From Lentilactobacillus curieae (GTDB lineage Bacteria; Bacillota; Bacilli; Lactobacillales; Lactobacillaceae): a DNA stretch of 64,000 bases. Where the stretch lies: the NCBI RefSeq assembly GCF_000785105.2, contig NZ_CP018906.1:372001-436000 (forward strand). The letters run 5' to 3'. The notes under the pieces were generated by a model. The model saw only the letters and a list, made by a program, of their open reading frames with translations. It was not told where the DNA came from and did not search any database. A program made the translations under genes and the position numbers. Below are positions 1 to 11,500 of this stretch, piece after piece; positions within the stretch are counted from its first letter, which is position 1, and each line of letters opens with the position of its first letter.

Positions 1-2748
1 CTTGATGTGTTGCTTACTGCTCTTCGAGTTTAGAGTTGAATATAACTTGATACCCTTTTTAACAGTTATATTCTTTGGAAAACTTGTCTTTCCAGACTTA
101 ACCAGTTTTCTATTAGCTGTGACGATTTTACCATTAGTCAACACATACCTTGTCGTAAGATTGTGAGTGACAATCCGGCTTACCTTTAAAATAGTACCTT
201 GACGATAATGTTTAACAAACCCCGTTAATTTTTTAGTTCGGTATGAATTTACTCCATTAGGATTAATCACTGTAATAACTTTATGCAGTGACCGATAGTA
301 AACTGGCCGAACATAACTTGTATTTGCGGTAATGTACCCTGTTTTGCCATCTGTTTTGCTGAGATGATTGACATCCCTGACAAAATATCTTAGCCGACCA
401 TTGGCATCCCTTGCATATCTGATTACCACAAACATTGGCCGATTTACCCTTGGCTTTTTGGTATATTTAGCCAGCCGCTCGTGAGAGTTAAAGTTTTTGC
501 TTTCATATAGGTAGATTGGCTTGAGGGAATAAACAGCTTCTCCCTTTGTAGCAACTAAACTTCCAGAAGCTTGGGGATTACTTGGTTGTGGACTAACTGG
601 TTGCGTTGATGTACTTGAAGTTGACTGCGAACTTGAAGAACCGTTATTAGCTGTTGGTGAAGTGCTCGAATTATTTGTCGTTGGAGTGGATCCACCATTT
701 GTGGGGGTAGTCCCACCACCATTGGTACTACTCTTCTTCGTGTAGTACTCTTTGATAGTTCCTCCACCAGCAGGAATAGTGATTGGGCTGGTTGATTCAG
801 GATTGTAGCCTGTAATCTCTGGCATTGCTACCTTTTCACCAGGTTCTGCATTCATCTTGATAGGACTGACGTTTGGAATTGGCTTGTTGGTTGCCCGATC
901 GCAAGGAATGATGGTGACAGTAACGTTGTTAGGTTGATCTGGAAGATTAGGCTGATAGTATACTTTAATGTCTCCACCATTGGCCGGCATGGTACTTGGG
1001 ACAGCATTTACAGGAGTCCAACCAGCAAGCGTCGGTACTTCAATCTTTGATCCAGGAACAGCTGTAATCGAAGTACTCTCAACATTAGGAATCTTTTTTC
1101 CAGTAGTTTTGTCACAAGGAATCAAGATAGCTGAAACGCTAGTTGGTTGATTCTTTTTATAGTAAACAGGTATCTTAGCATCTTTATCAGGTATCACAAA
1201 CGGGTTGCTAGGATTCTTTGAGTTTTTTGTATCAAATGTCCAACCATCAATCTCTGGTATTGCAATTTCATTTCCAGGTTGGCCAACTTTAGTAACACTA
1301 GCTCCTGTAATAGGCTCATTCGTTGCTTCATCATAAGGAATCAAGGTAACCTTAACATCGTTAACTTTTTTAGGGACCACTGTGAGTGTTGAAGTATAGA
1401 CACGGGAACTAATATTTGTTTTATTATTTGTAAATACAATATCAACAGGGTATTTTCCCGGCTTACTTATATCACCGTTAACCGTTATCGTGTTTGTACC
1501 ATCCGTATATGTGGTTTTATTACCAGAGGAGCTATCACCGTCAATCGTTATATTGTACGTACCTTCATCAGGATTAAAGTGCTTCGGGTGATCTGGATCA
1601 AATGCTTTGATTACAAAGTCGCTCCAATTTGGGACATAATTTTGTCCCTGCGAGATTGTATAACCATCTGGCTTTAATACTAGTGAGGGAATAAATTCTC
1701 CATTAGAGTTATTTATAAATGCGAAAGCTGCGCTGTTTCCATCTTGCTTAAGGGTTCTGTCTAAAGAAGTGGTAATTGTGGCACTGGACGTAACTTTAAC
1801 CTTATCATTTGCTGACTGTGTCTTGACTGCATATATTGCCGATAAACCATTAATTGGTTTATCCTTTGGCCAGCCGCTGAAATCAATTGTAAATCCTGTA
1901 TCGGTAGTAACAACCTTATAATAATCTGTAGGTACAGCCGTATTGGTATAATCAAATAACTTAATGCTTTTCGGATAAATTGACCGTGACGTATCAACAT
2001 TCAACTTAACATCGTTCAAACTTTCCCCGGCAGCTAATTTAGGGAACTGAACCTGGGTGTATCCCGTCATATAGTTTCCCGTATAGTCAAACTGGTACTG
2101 ATCACCGTTTTGAGCATAATAATTGGGAATGTACTTATTCCCTGCACTATCTTTAAAATCATCTGGGAACTTCAATGGGTTATTTCTATCCATTCCAAAA
2201 TTAACCACAGAAAAGTTGGCGTCTCCACTGTCACCACCAGCATAGTTATTGATGTTAATTGTGAACGGATTACCAGAATTCAAAGCTATAGCATTACCAT
2301 CTTTCGAAACGAACTTTGCGGTAACGTTAGCTTTATATGGCTTACCTTTATCTAGGCCAACCTGACTTGAAGGCTTAATCAGCAGTGAAACTTTCAACGG
2401 ATATTCTATCAGAGACTCGACGCCTTTTCCAAGTGTAATCACAACGTTGCCATTATCATCAATGGGGTCCATGCTAACCACATTAGTATCGGTATCTGTG
2501 AATTTAATACTGTCTGTCCCTGGCTCCACTGCATCCTTATCAATATGCAAAATTATTTGGGAATCAGTCTTTGCCAGACCTTGTGGAATCGTGAAGGTAA
2601 ATGGCATCGATTTCGCGCTATTCACCTCTGACGACCCAGTATAGTCCATTTTCACTTGGTCATCAGCTTTAGCTGAACAGCTAATTGCTAAAAGTACTCC
2701 CAGGATTATCATCAGTGCTGGAGCAATCTGTTTAATCCATCTTTTCAT
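1..2748 (-). CDS. MucBP/DUF5776 cell-surface protein, 3' end outside window
   Basis: The reading frame is open from ATG 2748 to the window edge, 916 codons without a stop, so the C-terminus is missing. An AAGG ribosome site precedes the ATG. The first ~28 residues form a signal peptide (MKRWIKQ, then a hydrophobic stretch). Residues ~30-430 resemble an extracellular adhesin region. Three ~70-residue MucBP-like repeats follow (IPYDEATNEPI, IPCDKTTGKKI, IPCDRATNKPI starts), then a Ser/Thr/Asn linker. The visible C-terminal end has DUF5776-type modules (VYSLKPIYLY, RVNRPMFVVI, GYITANTSYV). MucBP repeats are associated with mucus or glycan binding, so adhesion is inferred, not shown. The gene at 44069-45416 shares the same C-terminal module. 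No LPxTG motif is visible. Confidence 0.85.
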   Translation of the reverse strand, partial: MKRWIKQIAPALMIILGVLLAISCSAKADDQVKMDYTGSSEVNSAKSMPFTFTIPQGLAKTDSQIILHIDKDAVEPGTDSIKFTDTDTNVVSMDPIDDNGNVVITLGKGVESLIEYPLKVSLLIKPSSQVGLDKGKPYKANVTAKFVSKDGNAIALNSGNPFTININNYAGGDSGDANFSVVNFGMDRNNPLKFPDDFKDSAGNKYIPNYYAQNGDQYQFDYTGNYMTGYTQVQFPKLAAGESLNDVKLNVDTSRSIYPKSIKLFDYTNTAVPTDYYKVVTTDTGFTIDFSGWPKDKPINGLSAIYAVKTQSANDKVKVTSSATITTSLDRTLKQDGNSAAFAFINNSNGEFIPSLVLKPDGYTISQGQNYVPNWSDFVIKAFDPDHPKHFNPDEGTYNITIDGDSSSGNKTTYTDGTNTITVNGDISKPGKYPVDIVFTNNKTNISSRVYTSTLTVVPKKVNDVKVTLIPYDEATNEPITGASVTKVGQPGNEIAIPEIDGWTFDTKNSKNPSNPFVIPDKDAKIPVYYKKNQPTSVSAILIPCDKTTGKKIPNVESTSITAVPGSKIEVPTLAGWTPVNAVPSTMPANGGDIKVYYQPNLPDQPNNVTVTIIPCDRATNKPIPNVSPIKMNAEPGEKVAMPEITGYNPESTSPITIPAGGGTIKEYYTKKSSTNGGGTTPTNGGSTPTTNNSSTSPTANNGSSSSQSTSSTSTQPVSPQPSNPQASGSLVATKGEAVYSLKPIYLYESKNFNSHERLAKYTKKPRVNRPMFVVIRYARDANGRLRYFVRDVNHLSKTDGKTGYITANTSYVRPVYYRSLHKVITVINPNGVNSYRTKKLTGFVKHYRQGTILKVSRIVTHNLTTRYVLTNGKIVTANRKLVKSGKTSFPKNITVKKGIKLYSTLNSKSSKQHIK

Positions 2749-2949
2749 AAAATCGCCTTACCTTTTAAGAATCAAGATATGTAACAATACCTTCACCCCC
2801 ATTGTACTCAAAAGCAACCTACTTTCTAGCCATTATCTTCCCCAAGTGTGCAATATCGTGAGATTGTATATTTTCTTGTGAGCATATAACATTGATTTTT
2901 TCTAATTGATTGTATAATAAAGTCATGCAAGGTAAAGGGGGGTTTATAT

Positions 2950-3333
2950 ATGCAAGCATACAAAGAATTCTGGACAAAAATGTTCGTATTCAATGCCAAA
3001 GCTACTCGGAAACAATACTGGATTTCCATAATTATTAACGCTATTGTTGTTGGACTGGTCAGTTTGGTCACTGGTGATTACAAGTACGTTGGAACGGAAA
3101 CAACCCAGGCGTTCACAGAACATAATTATTCTTTAGTTTTTTCAATATTTTTGCTTTTAGTGTGGATTGCCGAATTTACGATTCGTGCTCGCCGACTACA
3201 TGATTCGGGTCACAGCAACTGGTGGATTTTGTTATACATGATTCCATTGATCGGTTGGATATGGCTATTCATTTTACTAGTAATGCCATCGAAAGATGAC
3301 AATAGATGGCCAGATAATCAAAGTGAAGTTTAA
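2950..3333 (+). CDS. DUF805 family membrane protein
   Basis: A 127-residue protein with four hydrophobic segments. It carries the family hallmarks FWTKMFVFNAKATRKQYW at the N-terminus and RARRLHDSGHSNWW in the middle, followed by a last membrane helix pair and a hydrophilic tail (KDDNRWPDN). DUF805 proteins are small inner-membrane proteins without an established reaction. The start is fixed by a six-G Shine-Dalgarno run (2937-2942) seven bases before ATG. It is a single gene, and a structured repeat (3367-3550) follows its stop. The family assignment is secure; the function is unknown. Confidence 0.85.
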   Translation: MQAYKEFWTKMFVFNAKATRKQYWISIIINAIVVGLVSLVTGDYKYVGTETTQAFTEHNYSLVFSIFLLLVWIAEFTIRARRLHDSGHSNWWILLYMIPLIGWIWLFILLVMPSKDDNRWPDNQSEV

Positions 3334-3366
3334 TTTAAAGAGGTTAGGACAAAACAAGGCTCAACG

Positions 3367-3550
3367 AAAAAAATGCTGTTATAATTTCACTTTTTGAAAT
3401 TATAACGGCATTTTTCCTTCCATTCAGATAGTTGCTACACGCAGTAACCATCAGGACTGAGAGCCATTGCTCATGACTCTCAGTTACTGTTGGTTTTGCG
3501 GGGGTGGGACGACGAAAGCATCTTAATATGCTTTCTGTCTCACTCCCTTT
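3367..3550 (+). repeat. Three-hairpin intergenic repeat, copy A
   Basis: This fills most of the convergent gap between the DUF805 gene and pyruvate oxidase. Hairpin 1 (3367-3415) has AAATGCTGTTATAATTTC pairing with GAAATTATAACGGCATTT. Hairpin 2 (3442-3489) has outer arms CAGTAAC/GTTACTG and inner arms CTGAGAG/CTCTCAG. Hairpin 3 (3501-3547) has GGGGTGGGAC/GTCTCACTCCC with inner GAAAGCAT/ATGCTTTC. Copies B (33288-33474, inverted) and C (52738-52910) and the diverged array D (28790-29296) share the order and folds. Hairpin 1 could terminate transcription in both directions. No coding frame is conserved. Confidence 0.85.
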
Positions 3551-3582
3551 TTTACGTATCTACATATAGAAACATCCCAAAA

Positions 3583-3612
3583 TAAAAAGCCGAGGCCTTC
3601 GCCTCGACTTTT
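3583..3612 (-). terminator. Rho-independent terminator of pyruvate oxidase
   Basis: Stem CGAGGC (3591-3596)/GCCTCG (3601-3606) with a TTC loop and a T-run on the minus strand, 25-50 bases after the pyruvate oxidase stop. Confidence 0.8.
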
Positions 3613-3636
3613 GGAAGTTTCATTAATAGCTGAGTA

Positions 3637-5400
3637 CTATTTTACACCATGATTAGCCAAGAATTCACTAAATGGTTTCAAATCTTCAGCATAGTAGCGC
3701 TTCTTAAACTGTGCAATTGCTTCTGGTGAGTTTTCTGCAGGATCTAATTCAAGCTTTTCAACTGGAATTGGACGTTCGCCAGTAATCTGCACGTCGATCA
3801 ATACTGGTTCATTTTGATGTTCAGTCATTTCCAAGGCTTCGTCGAATGCCTTAGGCAATTCTTCTACCTTAGTAACGTGAATTCCATGAACCCCTTGAGC
3901 TTCAGCAACTTGAGCAAAATCAATCCCACCAAGTGAAACTCCGAAACGTTCTTCGCCCTCATCTTCTTGTTCATCCACGATGAATCCAAGTTCGTAGTTC
4001 TTGAAGACCACGTTGATGATTGGTAAATTGTAAAGTTTCTCAGTGATTAAATCTTGCATGACCATTGTTTGAGCACCATCACCAGCCAGACTGAATACTT
4101 GTTTATCCGGATGGCTTAGCTTTGCAGCTAATGCACCTGGAAGGCCAGCACCCATTGTGGCGAATAAACCTGAAGTGAACCAACGTTCCTTACCAGAGTT
4201 TTTAATTAAACGAACGGCATTTTGGGTAACATCACCAACATCGATTGAGAAGAGTGCGTCATCCTTGGCAATTCTGTTGATTTCCTTAAATACAGGTTCG
4301 AATCTCAAATCACCATCAGTCTTGTTCATCATGTGTTCGTTGTATTCACGCCAGTTATTTGCGTTATCAATATTTGCTTGGTACCAAGGTGATTCTGGCA
4401 ATTGTTCTGACATTTCTAGGAACTTCTTAAGTGCCTTCTTAGCATCTGCGTACATTGAAACATCAGTCTTATGACGCTTACCAAGCATTGCAGGGTTACT
4501 ATCAATTTGAATGAACTTAGCATTTGGATTGAAAAGAATTTCTGAGAATGGGAAGTTTGATCCGACAAATAGCATCAAATCAGTTTCTTTCAGAGCTTCG
4601 TTAGCTGGCTTAGAAGCAACCCGCATTCCTGATCCTAATAGAGCTGGAAATTCGTATGGAATAACATCCTTAGCTAATGCCGCGTAAATAATTGGCATTT
4701 GTAATTTACGTGAAAGTTCCATCATATCGTCAGCAGCGCCACGAACCCCTTGGCCCATGTAAATGACTGGTTTCTTAGCTTCCTTGATTAGCTTCAAGGC
4801 TTCTTCAACCTTTTCACCCTTAGGTTCTGGAGCTTCAGCCTTTTCAAAGTTAGCAGCTGATGAGTAGTAACCATCTGCTGGAATTTGTTCATGCGCTAAA
4901 TCATTTGGAATTACCACTACTGCTGGACCATGTTTTGCATAAGCTTGGCGAATCGCCTCATCAACGACCTTTGGCAAACTTTCTGCAGTGGTTACGGTAC
5001 GGTTGTAAACAGCAGCGTCGCTGAATAATTGTGATTCATCTTGTTCTTGGAAGAAATCCGCATTCATAAAGTTATGAGGAACCTGGCCAACTAAGAATAA
5101 AGTTGGAACGCGATCCATCATTGCATCGTATGCACCTTGGAACAAGTGAGTAGCACCAGGACCTGCTGAACCAAATGCTACCCCGATTTTTCCAGTTACT
5201 CGCCCATCATCTACTGCAGCCAAACCACCAACTTCTTCGTGGCGGACATGAATGTATTTAATGTTGCCCTTTGATTGTTCTTCACGCAACGCATACATCA
5301 CGTTGTTAATACTTCCTCCAGGAAGACCATAAATATGATCAACGCCCCAGCTTTCTAAAGTCTTAATCATTGCTACGCCTGAATCAATTGTGTTTGCCAT
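3637..5400 (-). CDS. pox: Pyruvate oxidase (acetyl-phosphate forming)
   Basis: A 587-residue ThDP/FAD-dependent enzyme that oxidises pyruvate with O2 and phosphate to acetyl phosphate, CO2 and H2O2, in the cytoplasm. The N-terminal PYR domain has VDHIYGLPGGSINNVMYAL and the catalytic-Glu region VRHEEVGG. A central FAD domain follows. The C-terminal PP domain has the ThDP/Mg motif AGDGAQ ending in VVFKN. Length matches the lactobacillar enzymes. The start has a G5 Shine-Dalgarno (5410-5414). A near-consensus cre lies immediately upstream (5416-5429), fitting the catabolite repression known for pox genes in Lactiplantibacillus plantarum. It is monocistronic and followed by a terminator. Acetolactate synthase relatives share the fold, but the sequence is closer to Pox. 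Confidence 0.9.
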   Translation of the reverse strand: MANTIDSGVAMIKTLESWGVDHIYGLPGGSINNVMYALREEQSKGNIKYIHVRHEEVGGLAAVDDGRVTGKIGVAFGSAGPGATHLFQGAYDAMMDRVPTLFLVGQVPHNFMNADFFQEQDESQLFSDAAVYNRTVTTAESLPKVVDEAIRQAYAKHGPAVVVIPNDLAHEQIPADGYYSSAANFEKAEAPEPKGEKVEEALKLIKEAKKPVIYMGQGVRGAADDMMELSRKLQMPIIYAALAKDVIPYEFPALLGSGMRVASKPANEALKETDLMLFVGSNFPFSEILFNPNAKFIQIDSNPAMLGKRHKTDVSMYADAKKALKKFLEMSEQLPESPWYQANIDNANNWREYNEHMMNKTDGDLRFEPVFKEINRIAKDDALFSIDVGDVTQNAVRLIKNSGKERWFTSGLFATMGAGLPGALAAKLSHPDKQVFSLAGDGAQTMVMQDLITEKLYNLPIINVVFKNYELGFIVDEQEDEGEERFGVSLGGIDFAQVAEAQGVHGIHVTKVEELPKAFDEALEMTEHQNEPVLIDVQITGERPIPVEKLELDPAENSPEAIAQFKKRYYAEDLKPFSEFLANHGVK

Positions 5401-5415
5401 AGTAAATATCCCCCT

Positions 5416-5429
5416 TGAAAACGTTATCT
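5416..5429 (-). promoter_or_regulatory. Probable cre (CcpA) site before pox
   Basis: TGAAAACGTTATCT matches TGWAANCGNTNWCA at 13 of 14 positions. It lies one base upstream of the G5 Shine-Dalgarno of pox, where CcpA binding would block elongation or initiation. Confidence 0.55.
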
Positions 5430-5511
5430 TTTATTTGTATGACTGAATCATAACCTGTAACTTTTAAAGTATCAAGGAAAATGCACTATTAAATAGTAAG
5501 TGAATTTAGCC

Positions 5512-5545
5512 AAAAAAAGAAACCCGCATAATTGCGAGTTTCTTT
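5512..5545 (-). terminator. Terminator after the giant repeat adhesin gene
   Basis: AAAGAAACCCGC (5516-5527) pairs with GCGAGTTTCTTT across a six-base loop, 13 bases beyond the stop at 5558. A-rich and T-rich flanks could make it bidirectional. Confidence 0.8.
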
Positions 5546-5557
5546 AAGTTTTGAAGC

Positions 5558-8500
5558 TTAAATTGTATCAACAAACTTCTTGTTGGCAGTCATGTAAAGA
5601 CCATCGGCTAGCTTAAATCTGTAAGTAGATCCACTCATAACCACTGACTTAACTTTAACTGTCATACCCTTCTTGACGATAAACTTCTTTTGGCTGGCGC
5701 TGAACTTAGCACCATTGTACAAGTACACGCCCTTAGGGTTTGTTACCTTAACCTTGCCGGTTGACTTAGTGTGATATTGACCACTAGGTTTTCCGACCTT
5801 AATTGCTGACTTCAATCCAGTTACGTATGTTCCATCAGCGAGTTGTAGTCTTGTTGTTGAACCTGACTTAACAACACGTTTGACATTCAACTTAGTACCT
5901 GGTTTGACGTAAGCAATTCTCTTACTGTTAGAGAATGTCTTTCCTGAGTAAGCAAAGATTCCTCTACCAGCTACAACGTAGCCACTCTTACCAAATTCAC
6001 TGTAGTATCTTGAGTTGGTACTAATGAACTTACTAAAGTCCTTAAGACCAGTTACATACGTACCATCATTTAAGATAAATCTAGTTGTACCACCGTTAGT
6101 TACAATGCTTACAACCTTAAGAACAGTACCTGGTTTGACATAACCAACACGAACTGAGTTACCGAAGGCTTTACCACTGTAACGGTACAAGCCCTTGCTT
6201 GTTAAGATCGTCTTACCAGCAGTAGCCCTGTAGTATCTATCCGCCTTCTTCTTGGCATTGGCGGCAGCGGATTCGCTAGCTGCGGCAGAAATGTTGCCTG
6301 AGCTAATTGCGGCACTGGCACTCTTAGCAGCGGAAGCTAATGCGGCACTGACAGCTGCACTAACTGCTGCACTAGCGCTGGCAGCAACACTAGCAGACTG
6401 AGCGGCTGATTGGCCAGCAGAGTTTCTAGCTGCTTCACTAGCTGCACTTTGAGCAGCAGCTGATCTTGCGGCAGAAACCGCGGCGCTAGCACTTGCGACT
6501 GCTGATTTAACAGCGGCACTGGCACTATCAGCGGCACTATCAGCGGCTGACTTGGCAGCGGCACTTGCGCTATCAGCAGCACTCTTAACAGCAGCAGATG
6601 CACTATCAGCAGCGGATTTAATGGCATCATCAATCTTCTTCTGAGCAGCATCGCTAGCAGCCTTGGCAGCTGATGATTGAGCTTCACTAGTAGCAGCTGA
6701 AGCAGAATCGGCAGCTGATTTGGCTGCATCATTAGCAGCCTTAGCAGCACTATCAGCGGCACTCTTAGTTGCTTCGCTCACAGCGGCTGAAGCACTCTTA
6801 GCAGCACTTTCACTGGCTGCTTTAGCAGATGCAGCAGCCGAAGCGGCAGCACTATTAGCAGAGGCAATAGCATCTGCAGCTGAGTTGGCTACGGCAGCAG
6901 CACTTTCAGCGGCACTCTTAGCAACAGAATTGGCACTATCAGCGGCACTCTTAGCGGCGGAGCTTGCAGCAGCACTTGCAGCGTCAGCAGCCTTTTGTAC
7001 GGCTTCGCTGGCAGCAGTTGATGCTGAGGCAGCAGCGCTATCAGCCGCGGATTTAATTGCAGCTGATGCACTAGCAGAGGCAGCAGAATTAGCTGCAGAA
7101 GTTGCGGATGCAACGGCTGAAGCAACTGCATCATCAATTGCTTTTTGAGCGGCTTCGCTTGCAGCCTTAGCAGCTGATGATTGGGCTTCACTAGTGGCAG
7201 CTGAAGCTGAATCGGCAGCCGACTTAGTTGCTTCGCTGGCAGCTTTGGCAGCACTATCGGCAGCACTCTTAGCGGCTTCATTTGCAGCACTTGCGGCTGA
7301 GTTAGCAGCACTTGCAGCAGAATCAGCTTTTTCTTGAGCGTCCTTGGCAGCGGAGCTTGCGGAATCAGCAACTGATTGAGCAGCACTTGCACTGTCAGCT
7401 GCACTCTTAGCAGCTTCACTTACAGCAGCTGAGGCACTGTTGGCGGCACTTTCACTAGCAGCCTTTGCTTCATTAGCAGCACTTTCAGCGGCGCTCTTAG
7501 CAGCCGACGTTGCGGCAGCTGACGCACTATCAGCAATTACCTGAGCACTGTCAGCAGCACTCTTAGCAGCTTCGCTTGCGGCAACACTTGCAGAGTTAGC
7601 AGCACTTTGTAAAGCTTCGCTGGCAGCAGTTGATGCTGATGCTGATGCACTTTCAGCAGCACTCTTGGCAGCAGCACTTGCACTGTCAGCAGCACTCTTA
7701 GCAGCTGAACTTGCAGCAGCTGAGGCTGAATTAGCAGCCGATTGTGCAGCACTATCGGCTTCTTTGTTACCAGTTGCGGCAGCAATTGCTGCACTAGCAC
7801 TATCAGCGGCACTCTTAATTGCGGCTGAAACAGCGGCACTAGCACTGGCAGCAGCGCTCTTGGCAGCTTCATTTACGGCTGCCGAAGCACTATTGGCAGC
7901 ACTTTCGCTGGCAGCTTTTGCAGCATTTGCAGCACTATCGGCAGCACTCTTAGCGGCTTCACTGGCAGCGGAAGTTGCTGCAGCGGATGCACTATCGGCA
8001 GCACTCTTAGCAACCACATCTGCACTGTCAGCAGCACTCTTAGCGGCTTCGCTTGCGGCAACACTTGCAGAGTTAGCAGCACTTTGTACGGCTTCACTGG
8101 CAGCAGTTGATGCTGAGGCAGAAGCAATGTTAGCAGCTGATTGAATTGCAGCACTAGCACTGGCAGCAGCACTTGAACTTGCAGAAGCAGTTGCGGATGC
8201 TACGGCTGAGGCAACTGCATCATCAATTGCCTTTTGAGCGGCAGCAGAAGCCTCTTCCTTAGCCTTCTTAAGTGCTTCTTGAACTGCAGCAGATGCTGAA
8301 CTTGCGGCATCATCAGCAGCCTTCTTGGCAGCAGCACTTGCACTATCGGCAGCTGACTTAGCAGCTTCATCAGCGGCTTTGGCAGCATCGCTTGCAGCAG
8401 CTGAAGCTGAATCTGCTTTATCTTGAGCTTCCTTAGCAGCTGAACTTGCTTGATCAGCTACAGATTGAGCTGCACTAGCTGAATCAGCGGCACTCTTTGC

Positions 8501-11500
8501 AGCTTCACTTGCGGCAGACGCAGCAGATTGAGCTGCGCTGTCATTAGGGTTCTTAGCGGCTTCACTTGCGGCAGCTGAGGCACTATCAGCAGCATCACTT
8601 GCAGCCTTAGCAGCACTATCAGCAGCAGATTGAGCGTCACTGGCAGCTTGAGCCGCACTATCAGCTACAGATTGGGCAGCTGAAGCAGAATTGTTAGCAT
8701 CGTTGATTGCGGCAGATGCACTGTCGGCTGCAGATTTAGCAGCGGCACTAGCACTATCAGCAGCAGATTGTGCGGCTGAACTTGCAGCAGCAGACGCACT
8801 ATCAGCAGCACTTCTGGCAGCACTATCAGCGGCACTATTACCAGTAGTTCCAGCAATTGCAGCAGACGCACTATTTGCAGCGGATTGAGCAGCTGAGCTT
8901 GCAGCAGCAGACGCACTATCAGCAGCACTCTTAGCAGCAGAACTTGCGGCTGCAGAGGCTGAGTCAGCAGCACTCTTAGCGGCTTCACTTGCGGCAGTTG
9001 AGGCACTATTGGCGGCAGATTCTACAGCGGCACTTGCGGCAGCAGAGGCTGAATTTGCAGCACTTTCAGCAGCGGAACTTGTGGCTGCTGAAGCTGAGTT
9101 TGCGGCACTTTCAGCTGCCTCACTAATTGCAGCAGAGGCACTGTTTGCAGCACTAGTTGCAGCTGATTCTACAGCACTAGAGTTAGCAGCAGAGGCACTA
9201 TTTGCGGCAGATTCTACAGCAGCACTTGCGGCAGCAGAGGCACTATTGGCGGCAGACTCTACAGCAGCGCTGGCAGCAGCAGAAGCTGAGTCAGCAGCTG
9301 ATTTAGTTGCTTCGCTTGCAGCAACTGATGCAGAGGCACTAGCACTAGCAGAAGCACTTTCAACTGCAGCAGATGCTGAATTTGCAGCACTTTCTGCGGC
9401 TGATTTAGTTGCTTCGCTAGTAGCAACAGAAGCACTATTTGCGGCACTTTCTGCGGCTTGACTTGCAGCTGTTGATGCTGAGGCTGACGCACTATTTGCG
9501 GCAGATTCTACAGCAGCAGATGTTGCGGCACTAGCACTCTCAGCAGCACTGTTTGCAGCTGATTCAACAGCAGCTGAAGTTGCGGCACTAGCACTTTCAG
9601 CAGCACTCTTAGCGGCTGACTCTGCGGCTGAAGATCCTTGAGCAGCTGCACTTTCAGCAGCGGATTTGGCTGCTTCACTTACGACAACGGCAGCTGAGTC
9701 AGCAGCAGATTTAGCAGCTTCGCTTGCAGCTACAGATGCTGAGTTTGCGGCACTTTCGGCAGCCTGACTTGCAGCAGCAGATGCACTGTCAGCAGCAGAT
9801 TTGGCTGCTTCACTAGCGGCAATACTGTTTGCAGCAGATGCACTATTTGCGGCACTTTCAACTGCAGCACTGGCAGCGACACTGGCACTTGCAGCAGCAG
9901 AGTTTGCAGCTGATTCAACAGCAGCTGATGCACTGTTTGCGGCACTTTCAACTGCAGCACTTGCGGCGGCTGAGGCTGAAGCTGCAGCACTTTCATTAGC
10001 TGATTTAACAGCTTCACTAGCAGCTACAGATGCACTTTCGGCAGCTGATTTAGCAGCTTCACTTGCAGCAACACTATTTGCAGCACTGGCAGATTCAGCA
10101 GCTGATTGAGCTGCTTCACTGGCTGCGGCACTAGCAGAGTTTGCAGCTGATTCAACAGCAGCGCTGGCAGCGACACTGGCACTTGCAGCAGCGGAGTTTG
10201 CAGCTAATTCAACAGCAGCTGATGCACTGTTTGCGGCACTTTCAACTGCAGCTGAAGTTGCAGCACTAGCACTATCGGCAGCTGATTGAGTAGCCTCACT
10301 AGCAGCTACAGATGCACTCTGAGCAGCACTACTATTGGCTTCAGCAACTGCTGCACTTGTTGCAGCACTGGCACTATCGGCAGCTGATTTGGCAGCTTCA
10401 CTGGCAGCAGTTGATGCTGAATTTGCAGCAGATTCAACGGCAGCACTGGCAGCGGCACTTGCTGAGTTAGCAGCACTTGTAACTGCGTCACTAATTGCAG
10501 CAGATGCACTGTTTGCGGCACTCTTAGCAGCAGAGTCAACAGCGGCTGATGCTGATGCTGCGGCACTGGCATTTGCACTTTCAGTAGCAGCAGAAGTTGC
10601 AGCACTGGCACTATCGGCAGCTGATTTAGCTGCTTCACTAGCAGCAGTTGATGCTGATGCACTGGCACTAGCTGCAGCAGAGTCAACGGCTGCTGATACG
10701 GCAGCACTCGCACTTGTTGCAGCACTATTTTCAGCGGCACTTGCGGCTGCGGATGCTGAGGCACTGGCACTAGTTGCAGCACTATCGACAGCAGCAGAAA
10801 CGGCGGCACTAGCACTGGCAGCAGCACTTGTATTGGCAGAATCAACAGCAGCTGATGCGGCAGCGGATGCTGAGTCAGCAGCACTTTGAGCAGCTTCACT
10901 GGCAGCAACTGATGCTGAATTTGCAGCACTTTCAGCAGCGGCAGATGCGGCTGCGGATGCTGAGTTAGCAGCACTTTGAGCAGCACTGGCAGCAGCTGAG
11001 GTTCCTTCTGCAGCAGCTGATTCGGCAGCACTCTTAGCAACAGCTTCGGCACTAGCGTTTGCAGAGTCTACAGCAGCACTAGCAGCAGCACTTGCGGAGT
11101 CAGCTGCACTTTGGGTAGCTTCACTGGCAGCAACTGATGCCGATGCACTTGCACTAGTTGCGGCAGATTCAACGGCAGCACTTGCAGCAGTTGAGGCACT
11201 GGCTGAAGCAGATTCGGCAGCTGACTTAGTTGCAGCATCGATCGCTGCACTGGCACTAGCAGCAGCACTTGCGTTCGCGGAGTCAACGGCTGCGGAGTTA
11301 GCAGCAGATGCGCTATCAGCTGCCGACTTTGCAGCTGATGAGGCAGCGGCTGAAGCAGAAGCACTAGCACTAGCAGCGGCACTTTCTTGAGCAGCAACTA
11401 CGGCAGCACTCGCACTAGTAGCAGCACTTTGAGCTGCCTTTTCAGCTGCATCACTAGCAGCATTCGAAGCAGATTCAGCAGCACTTTGTTTTGCGGCTTC

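Noticed and set aside
4157-4474. ORF of 105 residues opposite pyruvate oxidase
   Set aside because: Antisense to a highly conserved enzyme; no start signals.
6720-11052. Long ORFs opposite and out of frame in the adhesin stalk, including 10335-10889 (+) and 10306-11052 (-)
   Set aside because: They are translations of the 45-bp Ala/Ser repeat in other frames (Leu/Ala- or Leu/Gln-only proteins) with no ribosome site or signal.
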